Part shown: positions 27,686 to 36,531 of the stretch, piece after piece
Layout of the letters: the number at the start of each line of letters is the position of its first letter
How positions within the stretch are numbered: position 1 is the stretch's first letter
Assembly (NCBI RefSeq): GCF_013087515.1
Contig: NZ_JABFCN010000048.1
Span: forward strand, 310,001-374,000
Length of the DNA: 64,000 bases
DNA from: Rhizobium sophorae
Lineage (GTDB): Bacteria > Pseudomonadota > Alphaproteobacteria > Rhizobiales > Rhizobiaceae
Reading direction: 5' to 3'
Translations under genes and position numbers: made by a program
Notes under the pieces: generated by a model
What the model saw: the letters and a program-made list of their open reading frames with translations, nothing else
The model's database searches: none
What the model was told of the DNA's origin: nothing

Positions 27686-29347
27686 TTAAATCTCCGTCCG
27701 CCTGAGGAGATAGTCGAGGCCGCCGACGCGATACCAGCGATAGCCGTATGCATCGAGCATGACGGTATGAAATCCTTTCTCGTCCGCGTTGCTGCTCGCG
27801 CCATCGGCGATATCGATCAATTGTCGCCCGTCTTCGCCTCTCTCGGGATCAAAGGTCACTTCCGCCGGCTGCGCATGCAAATTGTGCAGGATCAACACGG
27901 AATTGCCACGCCAGTCATAACGAAGCGCCAGCACGCCGTCATTCCCGGTATCGATCACGGAAAAATCGCCCCAGCCGATCTCAGGGGCTTCCTTGCGCAT
28001 CCGGATCATCCGCTCCGTCCAGTTCAGCAAGGAATTGGGATCGCGCCGCTGTTCGGCAACATTCACATGCTGGAAACCGTAGGGACCATCCTTGATGACC
28101 GGCAAGATGGGCTTTTTACTTTTGGTGAATCCGCCTTCCGGCTCCGTCGACCATTGCATCGGCGTGCGTGCGCAATTGCGCTCCGGCAGGCCTAGATCGT
28201 CGCCCATGCCGATTTCGTCGCCGTAGCGGATGACGGGCGTTCCAGGCAGCGAAAACAGCAGGCTGTTGGCCATTTCGATCCTGCGGTGGTCGCCGCCGAG
28301 CATGGGTGCCAGGCGACGACGAATGCCCCTGTCGTAAAGCTGCATGTCCTTTTCTGGCCCGAAGGCGGCAAATACCGCGCCGCGTTGCTTTTCCGTCAGT
28401 CGTCCGAGATCCAGTTCATCATGGTTGCGGAGGAAGAGGCCCCATTGCGCGGTCGCCGGGCGCGGTTTCGTGGCCTCCATTGCCCTCTTGAGCGGCCGCG
28501 TATCGGCGCTGGCGAAAGCATAAAACAGTGCCTGATTGACCTGGAAATTGAACATCATCTGCATGCGGTCGCCATCATCGCCGAAATATTCGAAATTGTC
28601 CTTCGGCAGGATATTGGCTTCTGCCAGGATGATAGAATCGCCCAGGCGCCACTGCAGGAATTCGCGAAATTTCCTCAGCATATCGAACTGTTCGACAGGC
28701 TTGGTAACGTCCGCGCCTTTCGTTGCGATGATGAAGGGGGCGGCATCCATCCTGAATCCGGAGACGCCGAGCTGGATCCAGAAGCCCATGATCTTGAGGA
28801 TCTCCGCCTGCACGTCCGGGTTCGACGTATTGAGATCGGGCTGGTGATCGTAAAAACGGTGAAAATAATAGGCCTTCGCCTTGTCGTCATAGGTCCAGGT
28901 CGTCTTCTGGACGCCAGGGAAGACCATGCCCTGATCGGCATTATCAGGCTTTTTCTCCGACCAGACGTACCAGTCGCGATAGCGCGAGCGCGGATCGCTC
29001 CTGGCGGCCTGGAACCAGGCATGGTCCCTGGATGTATGATTGATTACCAGATCGATCAGCACCCGGATACCACGCTGCTTGGCGCCGTGGGTGAATTCGA
29101 CGAAATCGCCGAGCGAGCCATAGCGCGGGTCGACATTGTAATAATCAGAGACATCATATCCGTCGTCGCGACCGGGCGACGCCTGAAACGGCATGAGCCA
29201 GATCGCCGTCACGCCAAGGCCGGAGAGATAATCGAGGCGCCGCATCAGACCCTGAAAATCACCGACGCCGTCACCGTTCGCATCCATGAAGGTCTCGACG
29301 GACAGGCAATAGATGACAGCGTTCTTATACCAGAGGTCGTTGATCAT
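27686..29347 (-). CDS. GH13 alpha-amylase family enzyme, trehalose-synthase-like
   Basis: The 553-residue protein begins MINDLWYKNAVIYCLSVETF and contains the four GH13 regions: LIDLVINHTS, GFRMDAAPF (Asp nucleophile near residue 200), ILAEANI (acid/base Glu) and FLRNHDELD (transition-state Asp). Overall it resembles maltose-to-trehalose isomerases (TreS) without a fused maltokinase. Oligo-1,6-glucosidase or sucrose-hydrolase activity cannot be excluded. The start at 29347 has GGAG seven bases upstream and gives the canonical N-terminus. No other sugar gene is adjacent. Confidence 0.85.
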   Translation of the reverse strand: MINDLWYKNAVIYCLSVETFMDANGDGVGDFQGLMRRLDYLSGLGVTAIWLMPFQASPGRDDGYDVSDYYNVDPRYGSLGDFVEFTHGAKQRGIRVLIDLVINHTSRDHAWFQAARSDPRSRYRDWYVWSEKKPDNADQGMVFPGVQKTTWTYDDKAKAYYFHRFYDHQPDLNTSNPDVQAEILKIMGFWIQLGVSGFRMDAAPFIIATKGADVTKPVEQFDMLRKFREFLQWRLGDSIILAEANILPKDNFEYFGDDGDRMQMMFNFQVNQALFYAFASADTRPLKRAMEATKPRPATAQWGLFLRNHDELDLGRLTEKQRGAVFAAFGPEKDMQLYDRGIRRRLAPMLGGDHRRIEMANSLLFSLPGTPVIRYGDEIGMGDDLGLPERNCARTPMQWSTEPEGGFTKSKKPILPVIKDGPYGFQHVNVAEQRRDPNSLLNWTERMIRMRKEAPEIGWGDFSVIDTGNDGVLALRYDWRGNSVLILHNLHAQPAEVTFDPERGEDGRQLIDIADGASSNADEKGFHTVMLDAYGYRWYRVGGLDYLLRRTEI

Positions 29348-29583
29348 GCCGGGCTCCAATCCAATCTGGTCGCAAATCCCGGCGGGCGGAAAAGGTTCCG
29401 ATAGCATTCGCTATGTGGGTCGCTAAGCTTCGCAGTAGAAAATGCGCCGGCTCCTCCTCGACAAAACCGATTCCAAGCCAGTCTGACAAATCCGGCAGTG
29501 ATGCTTTGCCTATTTTAGAAAAATCTGATGTACTATAATGGCCCGGCCAGGAAGCAAAGGCCGGTGCAATGTCGGAGGATGCG

Positions 29584-29889
29584 ATGCGGTGCGCCCGGAC
29601 AGTTTCTTTTGCATCGGCCGCCATGATGGCCGTCACGATTGCCGACGTGTCGCTTTCAGCGGAAAAGAGCGTGCGGCTGAACTCGCAAGAGGCGGTCATC
29701 CGTTCCGACCACGTCCTGATGGTTCCTCTGGACGCGATGATGACGCCGCCGATCTTCTCGATCAGCTGGTGGTCGCGGGTGAAGCCCGCTTCCAGCGTCG
29801 ATCCGCCGGGCTATCTTCTCAAAGGACCAGACGAGATGACGCGGAATACTGGCGGAGAGCTGAATGACCTTGCTCGCCGACCCGAATAG
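29584..29889 (+). CDS. Small predicted exported protein, unknown
   Basis: The 101-residue product has an N-terminal hydrophobic stretch (VSFASAAMMAVTIADVSLSA) resembling a signal peptide; the rest has no recognised domain. The ATG at 29584 follows GGAGG at five bases; an ATG five codons earlier is less well placed. The gene lies between the GH13 enzyme and tyrS and ends just before a strong hairpin terminator, which supports it being real. TATAAT at 29534-29539 is a possible -10 box. Confidence 0.5.
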   Translation: MRCARTVSFASAAMMAVTIADVSLSAEKSVRLNSQEAVIRSDHVLMVPLDAMMTPPIFSISWWSRVKPASSVDPPGYLLKGPDEMTRNTGGELNDLARRPE

Positions 29890-29898
29890 TCAGGCAAA

Positions 29899-29925
29899 GA
29901 AAAGCCGGCGTGGGCGCCGGCTTTA
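29899..29925. terminator. Bidirectional terminator between the small exported protein gene and tyrS
   Basis: AAAAGCCGGCG and CGCCGGCTTT form a near-perfect stem of about 10 bp around a short loop, with A- and T-runs on both sides. It therefore works for both convergent genes. Confidence 0.75.
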
Positions 29926-29948
29926 GTATCGGTTCGAATTGAAGCCGC

Positions 29949-31205
29949 TCACGCTGCGCGGCGGATCAGGATGTGTTTCTTCTTGCCGAGCGAGAGCTTG
30001 ATGATGCCGTCGGCGGTGATTTCGCCGCTGCCGATCATCTTGCGTTCGTCGCTGACGGCCTCGTCGTTGATGCGGACTGCGCCACCCTGGACGTGACGGC
30101 GAGCTTCGCCGTTTGACGAGGCAAGGCCGGCACGAACGATCAGCGACAGCAGGCCGATGCCGCCGTCGAGTTCGGTGGCAGGGATATCGACCGAGGGCAG
30201 ATTCTCCGAGAGGCTGCCTTCCTCGAAGGTTTTGCGCGCGGTTTCAGCGGCCTGCTCGGCGGCCGGGCGGCCGTGCAGAATCGCGGTAACCTCAGTTGCC
30301 AAGATCTTCTTGACCTCGTTCAACTCCGAACCACCGATCGCCGACAGCCTTGTAATTTCATCCATGGGCAACGTGGTGAAAAGCTTGAGGAAGCGCGGCA
30401 CATCAGCGTCCTCGGTATTGCGCCAATATTGCCAGAAGTCATAGACAGGCAGCAGATCGGCATTCAGCCAGACTGCACCGGAAGCCGATTTGCCCATCTT
30501 GGCACCGGACGACGTCGTCAGCAGCGGCGAGGTAAGGGCATAAAGCTGCGGTGTCCCCATTCGGTGACCAAGATCGATACCGTTGACGATATTGCCCCAC
30601 TGGTCCGAACCGCCCATCTGCAGGCGGCAATCGTAGCGCTTGGCAAGCTCGACGAAATCGTAGGCCTGGAGGATCATGTAGTTGAATTCCAGGAAAGACA
30701 ACGACTGTTCGCGGTCAAGGCGCGTCTTCACACTGTCAAAGGACAGCATGCGGTTGACCGAGAAATGGCGGCCGACATCGCGCAGGAACTCCAGGTAATT
30801 CAATGAGCGCAGCCACTCGGCGTTGTTGATCATCAGCGCGGCGGTTGCGGGCCTGTCGTAATCGAGGTAGTTCGAGAAGCAGGTTTTGATCGAGGCGATA
30901 TTCTGCTCGATCGTCTCGATCGTCATCAGCTTACGCGCCTCCTCCTTGAAAGAGGGATCGCCGACCATACCGGTGCCGCCGCCCATCAGCGAAATCGGGC
31001 GGTGGCCCGTCGCCTGCAGCCAATGCAGCATCATGATCTGTGTCAGGTGGCCGACGTGAAGACTGGATGCTGTCGGATCGTAGCCGATATAGGCCGTCAC
31101 GGTTTCCTTGGCGAACAGGTCGTCGAGGCCGCTTTCATCGGAGATCTGATGAATGAAGCCGCGCTCTTTCAGCGTGCGGAGGAAATCGGACTTGAACTCG
31201 GACAT
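29949..31205 (-). CDS. tyrS: Tyrosyl-tRNA synthetase
   Basis: Class I synthetase of 418 residues that charges tRNA-Tyr. The HIGH motif reads HVGH (SSLHVGHLTQ) and the KMSKS loop reads KMGKS (GAKMGKSASG). QMGGSDQWGN is the tyrosine-binding signature, and a C-terminal S4 domain (GEARRHVQGGAVRIND) binds tRNA. The start MSEFKSDFLRTLKERGF at 31205 is canonical; upstream in-frame codons run into the divergent anmK promoter. Confidence 0.97.
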   Translation of the reverse strand: MSEFKSDFLRTLKERGFIHQISDESGLDDLFAKETVTAYIGYDPTASSLHVGHLTQIMMLHWLQATGHRPISLMGGGTGMVGDPSFKEEARKLMTIETIEQNIASIKTCFSNYLDYDRPATAALMINNAEWLRSLNYLEFLRDVGRHFSVNRMLSFDSVKTRLDREQSLSFLEFNYMILQAYDFVELAKRYDCRLQMGGSDQWGNIVNGIDLGHRMGTPQLYALTSPLLTTSSGAKMGKSASGAVWLNADLLPVYDFWQYWRNTEDADVPRFLKLFTTLPMDEITRLSAIGGSELNEVKKILATEVTAILHGRPAAEQAAETARKTFEEGSLSENLPSVDIPATELDGGIGLLSLIVRAGLASSNGEARRHVQGGAVRINDEAVSDERKMIGSGEITADGIIKLSLGKKKHILIRRAA

Positions 31206-31338
31206 AGGTTTCGTCTCTTGGTGTCTGCTCCGCACCCCATGGGGGCTTGGCGCAAGTTCGTTGTTGTTGATCTGTCGCGGCGCGTTTAGCACTGTTTTTA
31301 TAAAAGTGCATCCGGGAATCGCATGGGAGGCAAGCCTC

Positions 31339-32457
31339 ATGGATGTCATCAGGACCGCGATCGGGCTGATGAGCGGCACGTCGATGGACGGAATCGACGT
31401 CGCGTTGATCAGGACCGACGGCCGCGGCTTCATCGAGCGCGGGCCGTTCATGGGCGTGCCCTATGACGCGGATTTTCGCGGGCAGCTCAAACGGGCGCTG
31501 GAACTGTCGCGTTCACTGAGCGACAGGAGCGAACGACCCGCCGAGTTGCGCGCCATCGAGCTTGAACTGACGTTGCGGCATGCAATTGCCGTTACGGCAT
31601 TCATAAAACGTTTTGGGCTTTCTGCCGATGCCGTCGATATCCTTGGCTTCCATGGCCAGACGGTGCTTCATCGCCCTGATGAGGGATTGACGATCCAGAT
31701 CGGCGACGGCGAGGAACTGGCGCGCCGGTCCGGCATATCGGTGGTCTACGACATGCGCGCCAACGACATGGTTCATGGCGGGCAGGGTGCGCCGCTGGTG
31801 CCTGCCTATCACGCAGCACTTGCGGGAAAATTCCAGCAGGCGGGACAGGCGGTGTGCTTCGTCAATATCGGCGGCATCTCCAATCTCACCTTTATCGGCA
31901 CCGACGGCCGGATATCGGCGTTCGACAGCGGTCCGGGCAATACGCTGATCGACCAGTGGGTGGAGATGCAGACCGGCAAAACCTATGACCCTGGCGGCGA
32001 GATCGGTGGGGGCGGCAAGGTCGTGGCCAGCCTGGCGGAACGCTATCTGCAAAGCCCGTTCTTCCGCGGCAATGTTCGCCGTTCGCTGGACCGCGGCGAT
32101 TTTGCGCCGCTTCGGCCGGAGGAGGCGGGTCTTGAAGACGGCGCCCGGACGCTGGCGCATGTCGCCGCCGCCTCGATTATCAAATCGGCCGGTTTCCTGC
32201 CTGAGACCCCAGCGCTCTATATCGTCTGCGGCGGCGGGCGGCTGAACCTCACTCTCATGGCAGAGTTCTCAGAAATGGCCGAAAGGCTGGGCTCGAGGGT
32301 GTTGACGGCCGAGGAGGCCGGCTTCGACGGCGATGCGATGGAAGCCGAGGCCTGGGCCTATCTCGCCGTCCGCTCGCTGGACGGGCTGCCGCTGACATTT
32401 CCCGGCACGACAGGGGTCGCGGCTCCTGTCAGCGGTGGGGTGCTGGCAACGCCATGA
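31339..32457 (+). CDS. anmK: Anhydro-N-acetylmuramic acid kinase
   Basis: Phosphorylates 1,6-anhydro-MurNAc during cell-wall recycling. The 372-residue protein carries the signatures GLMSGTSMDGIDVAL, GFHGQTVLHRP, NIGGISNLTFI, FDSGPGNTLIDQW and VCGGGRLN. The ATG at 31339 gives the family N-terminus. It is divergent from tyrS, and the next gene (GNAT) starts within its stop codon. Confidence 0.95.
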   Translation: MDVIRTAIGLMSGTSMDGIDVALIRTDGRGFIERGPFMGVPYDADFRGQLKRALELSRSLSDRSERPAELRAIELELTLRHAIAVTAFIKRFGLSADAVDILGFHGQTVLHRPDEGLTIQIGDGEELARRSGISVVYDMRANDMVHGGQGAPLVPAYHAALAGKFQQAGQAVCFVNIGGISNLTFIGTDGRISAFDSGPGNTLIDQWVEMQTGKTYDPGGEIGGGGKVVASLAERYLQSPFFRGNVRRSLDRGDFAPLRPEEAGLEDGARTLAHVAAASIIKSAGFLPETPALYIVCGGGRLNLTLMAEFSEMAERLGSRVLTAEEAGFDGDAMEAEAWAYLAVRSLDGLPLTFPGTTGVAAPVSGGVLATP

Positions 32458-32984
32458 CAGATCAAAGGGTCATACTGAAGACGCCACGGCTTACCGTCGT
32501 CATGTGGGACGAAGGCGATGCGATCCTGGTGCAACAGCTGCATTCGACGATGGCGACGACCCGATACCTGTCCGGCAACTTGCCGTGGAGCCTCCAAAAG
32601 GCTGAGGAACGGCTGCGCGGCTGGTTCGAGGAACAGGCGCGCGACGGCACGACCAAATACAAGCTCCTTGCCGAGGACGGTCGATTTGTCGGCCGTGCGG
32701 GGATTTCAAAGTTCAGGAACGAGCAATTCGAACTCGGCTATTCCCTGCGCGAGGAGGCGTGGGGCAAGGGCCTGGCAACGGAAGCGGCGAGCGCGCTTGC
32801 CGACTGGTTCTTCGAAAGGGAGCTTGCATCGGGCTTCATCGCCTTCACGCATCCCGAAAACATCGCCTCGCAACGCGTCCTCATAAAGATCGGCATGCGC
32901 GAACGCGCGCCGATCCTGATCGATGGAGTGCTGGACACGGCTTTCGAACTCACCGCCGATATGCGGCCGACGAAAGACCCCTAA
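32454..32984 (+). CDS. GNAT family N-acetyltransferase (RimJ-type)
   Basis: The 176-residue protein resembles ribosomal-protein-type acetyltransferases. LKTPRLTVVMWDEGDA is the RimJ/RimL-like N-terminus, EEAWGKGLATEAASALADWFF is the acetyl-CoA pyrophosphate loop (Q/RxxGxG/A) and HPENIASQRVLIKIG is motif B. The substrate is unknown. Its ATG overlaps the anmK stop (ATGA), implying co-translation. The last four bases overlap the convergent acyltransferase gene. Confidence 0.88.
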   Translation: MTDQRVILKTPRLTVVMWDEGDAILVQQLHSTMATTRYLSGNLPWSLQKAEERLRGWFEEQARDGTTKYKLLAEDGRFVGRAGISKFRNEQFELGYSLREEAWGKGLATEAASALADWFFERELASGFIAFTHPENIASQRVLIKIGMRERAPILIDGVLDTAFELTADMRPTKDP

Positions 32985-34156
32985 CTCTTTACGGCGACCG
33001 GCCGGACATGGGATTCGCGCCCAGCCTGATGGCCGTCCTCGACGCCCCTGACTTGGGCGATGAACGAAAATTTCTTGCGAAGGCCGAGGATCGGCTTCTC
33101 GATGAAATGCCAGGACAGCACCGCAACGGCGAGAGCCGATGGCAGGCCGACGAGATAGAGCGCCAGCGCACCATACTTCGGATAGAGGAAAACCGACGGG
33201 AACGAGCTGATCCAGATCTGTAAAAACGGGTCGTGATAAAGATAGACGCCGTAGGAATAGTCGCCTTTCCTAAAAAAGGCCGGGATGGGCACCTCGGACA
33301 GGCCGATGAAGACGGTGATGTAAACAAGAGAGGTGATGACCAAGGGCCGGTTGAGCACCGACTCCGTCGCCCGGCTGTCCAGGGTGAGGATGGCGACGAT
33401 GCAAACCAGGCAGGCGGCGCCGAATATCCAGCGGGAATGCGGAATGACTGCCCTGAACTGAAAGGCGACAATGCCCATCATGAAGGCCGTTATCAGCTGG
33501 GAGCCTCGGCTCATGAACAGGAAGCGAGCGACCGGCTTGATCGAGCCCGGCAACAGATAGGGCATCTTCTGCACGATAAGACCGATGACGATGTAGGCGA
33601 TCGTCACCGCCAGCAGCTTGTAGCGCGTCTTCACGATGGCGGTGATCATCAGGAACGACATGATGATGTAGCAGAAGATTTCCCAGGGAACTGTCCACAG
33701 AGCGCCGTTGACACGTTGGCTCGGGTTATCCTTGAAGACGCCCGGAAGCTCGTAATGAATCCAGCCGACGATATTCAGGAAGTATTTGAAAAACCGCTGA
33801 TCGGTAAAATATTCGGAGTGATAGACGACCGTTACGAGCGGCCCGATGATCAGCGAACAAACGACGATATCGACGGCAAGGGCCGGGACGATGCGCAAGC
33901 CTCGGTTGATCAGAAAATTCCGCAGGCTCAGGCGCTGGGCGCTGCCGGCGATCAGAAATCCGCTCAAAGCGAAGAACATCGGAACAAGAGCGTATTCAGT
34001 GAACCAGAATACTGATCCCCTGATGAAGTCATTGTTGTCGGTTAACAAAAAGGAATGGGTCAATACGATGGAAAAGGCGAGCCCTATTCGAAGAAAATCG
34101 AACCCCGGACCAATTCCCCTATACTTATCCAGGACTTCCCCGAACGACTTGGTCAT
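32981..34156 (-). CDS. Acyltransferase 3 (OafA/NodX-type) membrane protein
   Basis: The 391-residue integral membrane protein has about ten hydrophobic helices. The acyltransferase-3 landmarks include FDFLRIGLAFSIVLTHSFLL with the conserved His, FFALSGFLIAGS, RIVPALAVDIVV and the C-terminal GVYLYHDP and WHFIEKPI. Such enzymes O-acetylate surface polysaccharide, lipopolysaccharide, peptidoglycan or, in NodX, Nod factor; the target here is unknown. The start at 34156 gives the standard short N-terminus. It is not within an evident polysaccharide cluster. Confidence 0.9.
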   Translation of the reverse strand: MTKSFGEVLDKYRGIGPGFDFLRIGLAFSIVLTHSFLLTDNNDFIRGSVFWFTEYALVPMFFALSGFLIAGSAQRLSLRNFLINRGLRIVPALAVDIVVCSLIIGPLVTVVYHSEYFTDQRFFKYFLNIVGWIHYELPGVFKDNPSQRVNGALWTVPWEIFCYIIMSFLMITAIVKTRYKLLAVTIAYIVIGLIVQKMPYLLPGSIKPVARFLFMSRGSQLITAFMMGIVAFQFRAVIPHSRWIFGAACLVCIVAILTLDSRATESVLNRPLVITSLVYITVFIGLSEVPIPAFFRKGDYSYGVYLYHDPFLQIWISSFPSVFLYPKYGALALYLVGLPSALAVAVLSWHFIEKPILGLRKKFSFIAQVRGVEDGHQAGRESHVRPVAVKS

Positions 34157-34300
34157 TGCGGACCTCGCTTTTGTTAGGATCGCGAGGAACCTACCGCACT
34201 GCAACATGGAATGCAACACGATAGGTGATCTGTTCCGGCACAGCCGGCCCGGGTGTGTTCCGGGCCGTCACAGCATCCACAAGGCCGAGATTTTACGGTG

Positions 34301-34978
34301 TCAGCGGATGCGCTTGGCGGCCGGTTCCGGCACCAGTTCGCCGTTGAGGCGACGGTCGAGATAGTCCTCGCATTCGCCCATCAGCGTTTCCACCTGGCCA
34401 TTGAAGAAGTGGTTGGCATTGGCAACGGTGCGGTGGGTGATGAGGATGCCCTTCTGGGTCTTCAGCTTCTCGACCAGGCCGTTGACATCCTTTTCCGGGG
34501 CCACCTTGTCGGCCTCGCCGTTGATGATCAGGCCGGAAGACGGGCAGGGCGCCAGGAAGGAAAAGTCGTAGGTGTTCGGCTGCGGCGCGATCGACATGAA
34601 GCCTTCGATCTCCGGCCGGCGCATCAGCAACTGCATGCCGATCCAGGAGCCGAAGGAATAACCGGCGACCCAACAGGTCTTGGAATCGGGATGCAGGCTC
34701 TGCACCCAGTCGAGCGCGGAGGCCGCATCCGAGAGTTCGCCGGCGCCGTGGTCGAATTCACCCTGGCTGCGGCCGATTCCCCGGAAATTGAAGCGCAGCG
34801 TCGTGAACCCGCGCTTCTGGAACATATAGAAGAGCTGGTAAACGATCTGATTGTTCATCGTGCCGCCGAACTGCGGATGCGGATGCAGAATCAGGGCGAT
34901 GGGCGCGCTTTTTTCCTTGGAGGGCTGGTAGCGTCCTTCAAGACGGCCGGCTGGGCCGTTGAAAATAACTTCGGGCAT
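34301..34978 (-). CDS. Alpha/beta hydrolase (dienelactone-hydrolase-like, putative esterase)
   Basis: The 225-residue protein has LILHPHPQFGGTMNN near the N-terminus, TLRFNFRGIGRSQG, the nucleophile elbow AGYSFGSWIGMQL, and a plausible Asp (INGEADKV) and His (NANHFF). A full Ser-Asp-His triad is visible. The substrate is not known. The ATG at 34978 is preceded by GGAG at six bases. It is divergent from the suf operon and shares the intergenic region with the Irr-like box. Confidence 0.85.
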   Translation of the reverse strand: MPEVIFNGPAGRLEGRYQPSKEKSAPIALILHPHPQFGGTMNNQIVYQLFYMFQKRGFTTLRFNFRGIGRSQGEFDHGAGELSDAASALDWVQSLHPDSKTCWVAGYSFGSWIGMQLLMRRPEIEGFMSIAPQPNTYDFSFLAPCPSSGLIINGEADKVAPEKDVNGLVEKLKTQKGILITHRTVANANHFFNGQVETLMGECEDYLDRRLNGELVPEPAAKRIR

Positions 34979-35064
34979 TGGTACTCCGGGTTTTATTTCG
35001 CGTTCGCGCGGCATTTGGACGACAACATGACTTGACTAGTGTTGTCAGCTTTTCTAAAACGCAG

Positions 35065-35081
35065 TTTAGAACAATTCGAAA
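35065..35081. promoter_or_regulatory. Irr-like iron control element (ICE box) upstream of the suf operon
   Basis: TTTAGAA-CAA-TTCGAAA matches the rhizobial Irr-binding pattern TTTAGAA-N3-TTCTAAA with one mismatch and lies 115 bases before the first suf gene. TTCTAAA (35052-35058) just upstream makes a second inverted pair with TTTAGAA. Irr control of Fe-S genes is established in rhizobia; binding here is inferred. Confidence 0.55.
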
Positions 35082-35196
35082 CTTGCATGGCGATCCACGC
35101 ATCGTGGAATGTGTCATAAGGCAAGCCCGGCGGAAATTTCAAGAAAAATGAACCGCGGATGCTGAAGCAAGCTCGTCAAGCGCAGGACTGAAGATC

Positions 35197-36414
35197 ATGG
35201 CGCCGCCACGCCTTTATCTCGACTGGAACGCCACAGCGCCGTTGCACCCCACAGCACGCGCGGCGATCATGCGCGCCATCGACATTTTCGGCAATCCAAA
35301 TTCCGTTCACGGCGAGGGCCGGGCCGCCCGCGCCGCCATCGAAGGCGCACGGCGCAAGGTGGCAGCACTTGTCGGCACCGATGCCGGCAACGTGGTCTTT
35401 ACCAGCGGCGCGACCGAGGCCGCCAACCTGGTGCTGACGTCGGATTTCCGCATGGGCCGCACGCCGCTTCGGCTTGGCCATCTTTATTTTTCGGCGATCG
35501 AGCATCCGGCGGTGCGCGAAGGCGGCCGCTTCGCCAGAGAGAAGATGACGGAGATCCCGGTGACGAAAGCAGGCATCGTCGATCTCGACGCGCTCGGCCG
35601 CCTGCTCGATGCGCATGACAAGGCCGCCGGCCTGCCGATGGTCGCTATCATGCTCGTCAACAACGAGACGGGCATCGTGCAGCCTGTGGAGGCAGCGGCA
35701 AAGATCGTCCACGCTTACGGCGGGCTCTTCGTCGTCGACGCCGTGCAGGCGGCCGGCCGCATCGCGCTCGATATCGAGAAGATCGGCGCCGACTTCATGA
35801 TCGTTTCCTCGCACAAGATCGGCGGGCCGAAGGGCGCCGGTGCGCTCATTGCGCGCGGCGAGGCGCTGATGCCACGGCCGCTGATCCAGGGCGGCGGGCA
35901 GGAGCGCGGTCACCGCTCGGGGACACAGAATTCGCTGGCGCTGATCGGCTTCGGCGCGGCAGCAGAAGCGGCGGCCGACGAACTCGAAGCGCGCAATGTG
36001 GCAATCGGCGCGCTGCGCGAGCGGCTCGAAGCCGGCATGCGTGAGGCGGCAGCCGACGTGATGATCCACGGCGAGGGTGGCGAGCGTGTCGCCAATACGA
36101 TCTTCTTCACCCTGCCGGGGCTGAAGGCCGAGACCGGACAGATCGCCTTCGATCTCGAAGGCGTTGCCCTTTCTGCTGGCTCTGCCTGCTCATCCGGGCG
36201 GCTTGGCGAAAGCCATGTGCTGACGGCGATGGGCCGTGACGCCAAGCTCGGAGCGCTGCGCATCTCGCTCGGCTTTTCGACGACGGAAGAGGATATCGAC
36301 AGGGCGATTGCGGCTTTCGCAAAGATCGTCAACCGGCGCAGGTCGGCTGGGGAGGCGGCTTGCCCGGCGTCAAAACTTGCGGAAACGCAAATTTCCGCTT
36401 GCCAATCGGGCTGA
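35197..36414 (+). CDS. Cysteine desulfurase, group I (IscS/NifS-like), first gene of the suf operon
   Basis: PLP enzyme of 405 residues that moves sulfur from cysteine to Fe-S scaffolds. It begins LYLDWNATAPLHPTAR, carries the PLP lysine in SSHKIGGPKGAGAL, and has the active-site Cys in the flexible-loop sequence ALSAGSACSSGRLGES, the group I arrangement. A second, group II desulfurase (sufS) is encoded 4 kb downstream in the same operon. The last 20 residues, with two extra cysteines, lie beyond the conserved fold. An Irr-like box precedes the gene. Confidence 0.92.
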   Translation: MAPPRLYLDWNATAPLHPTARAAIMRAIDIFGNPNSVHGEGRAARAAIEGARRKVAALVGTDAGNVVFTSGATEAANLVLTSDFRMGRTPLRLGHLYFSAIEHPAVREGGRFAREKMTEIPVTKAGIVDLDALGRLLDAHDKAAGLPMVAIMLVNNETGIVQPVEAAAKIVHAYGGLFVVDAVQAAGRIALDIEKIGADFMIVSSHKIGGPKGAGALIARGEALMPRPLIQGGGQERGHRSGTQNSLALIGFGAAAEAAADELEARNVAIGALRERLEAGMREAAADVMIHGEGGERVANTIFFTLPGLKAETGQIAFDLEGVALSAGSACSSGRLGESHVLTAMGRDAKLGALRISLGFSTTEEDIDRAIAAFAKIVNRRRSAGEAACPASKLAETQISACQSG

Positions 36415-36441
36415 AAAGTCCCTTTTGGCCTCTTACATAAA

Positions 36442-36482
36442 GGGCAAGTAATTGCCCGGCATGAGGGGCAAGACAATTGCCC
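36442..36482. promoter_or_regulatory. Tandem GGGCAA...TTGCCC inverted repeats before sufB
   Basis: Two near-identical palindromes, GGGCAAGTAATTGCCC (36442-36457) and GGGCAAGACAATTGCCC (36466-36482), lie 24-25 bp apart, about two helical turns and a bit, and end 49 bases before the sufB start. They look like paired dimeric operator sites or two leader hairpins. An internal suf promoter under metal or Fe-S control is plausible; the binding protein is unknown. Confidence 0.5.
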
Positions 36483-36531
36483 AAACGCTACAAGCTGCCG
36501 GACCTTGTATCCGGCGAGATTGGAGAATGAG

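Noticed and set aside
29325..29699. 124-codon minus-strand frame overlapping the GH13 start and the small exported-protein gene
   Set aside because: No ribosome site or domain; it conflicts with two better supported genes.
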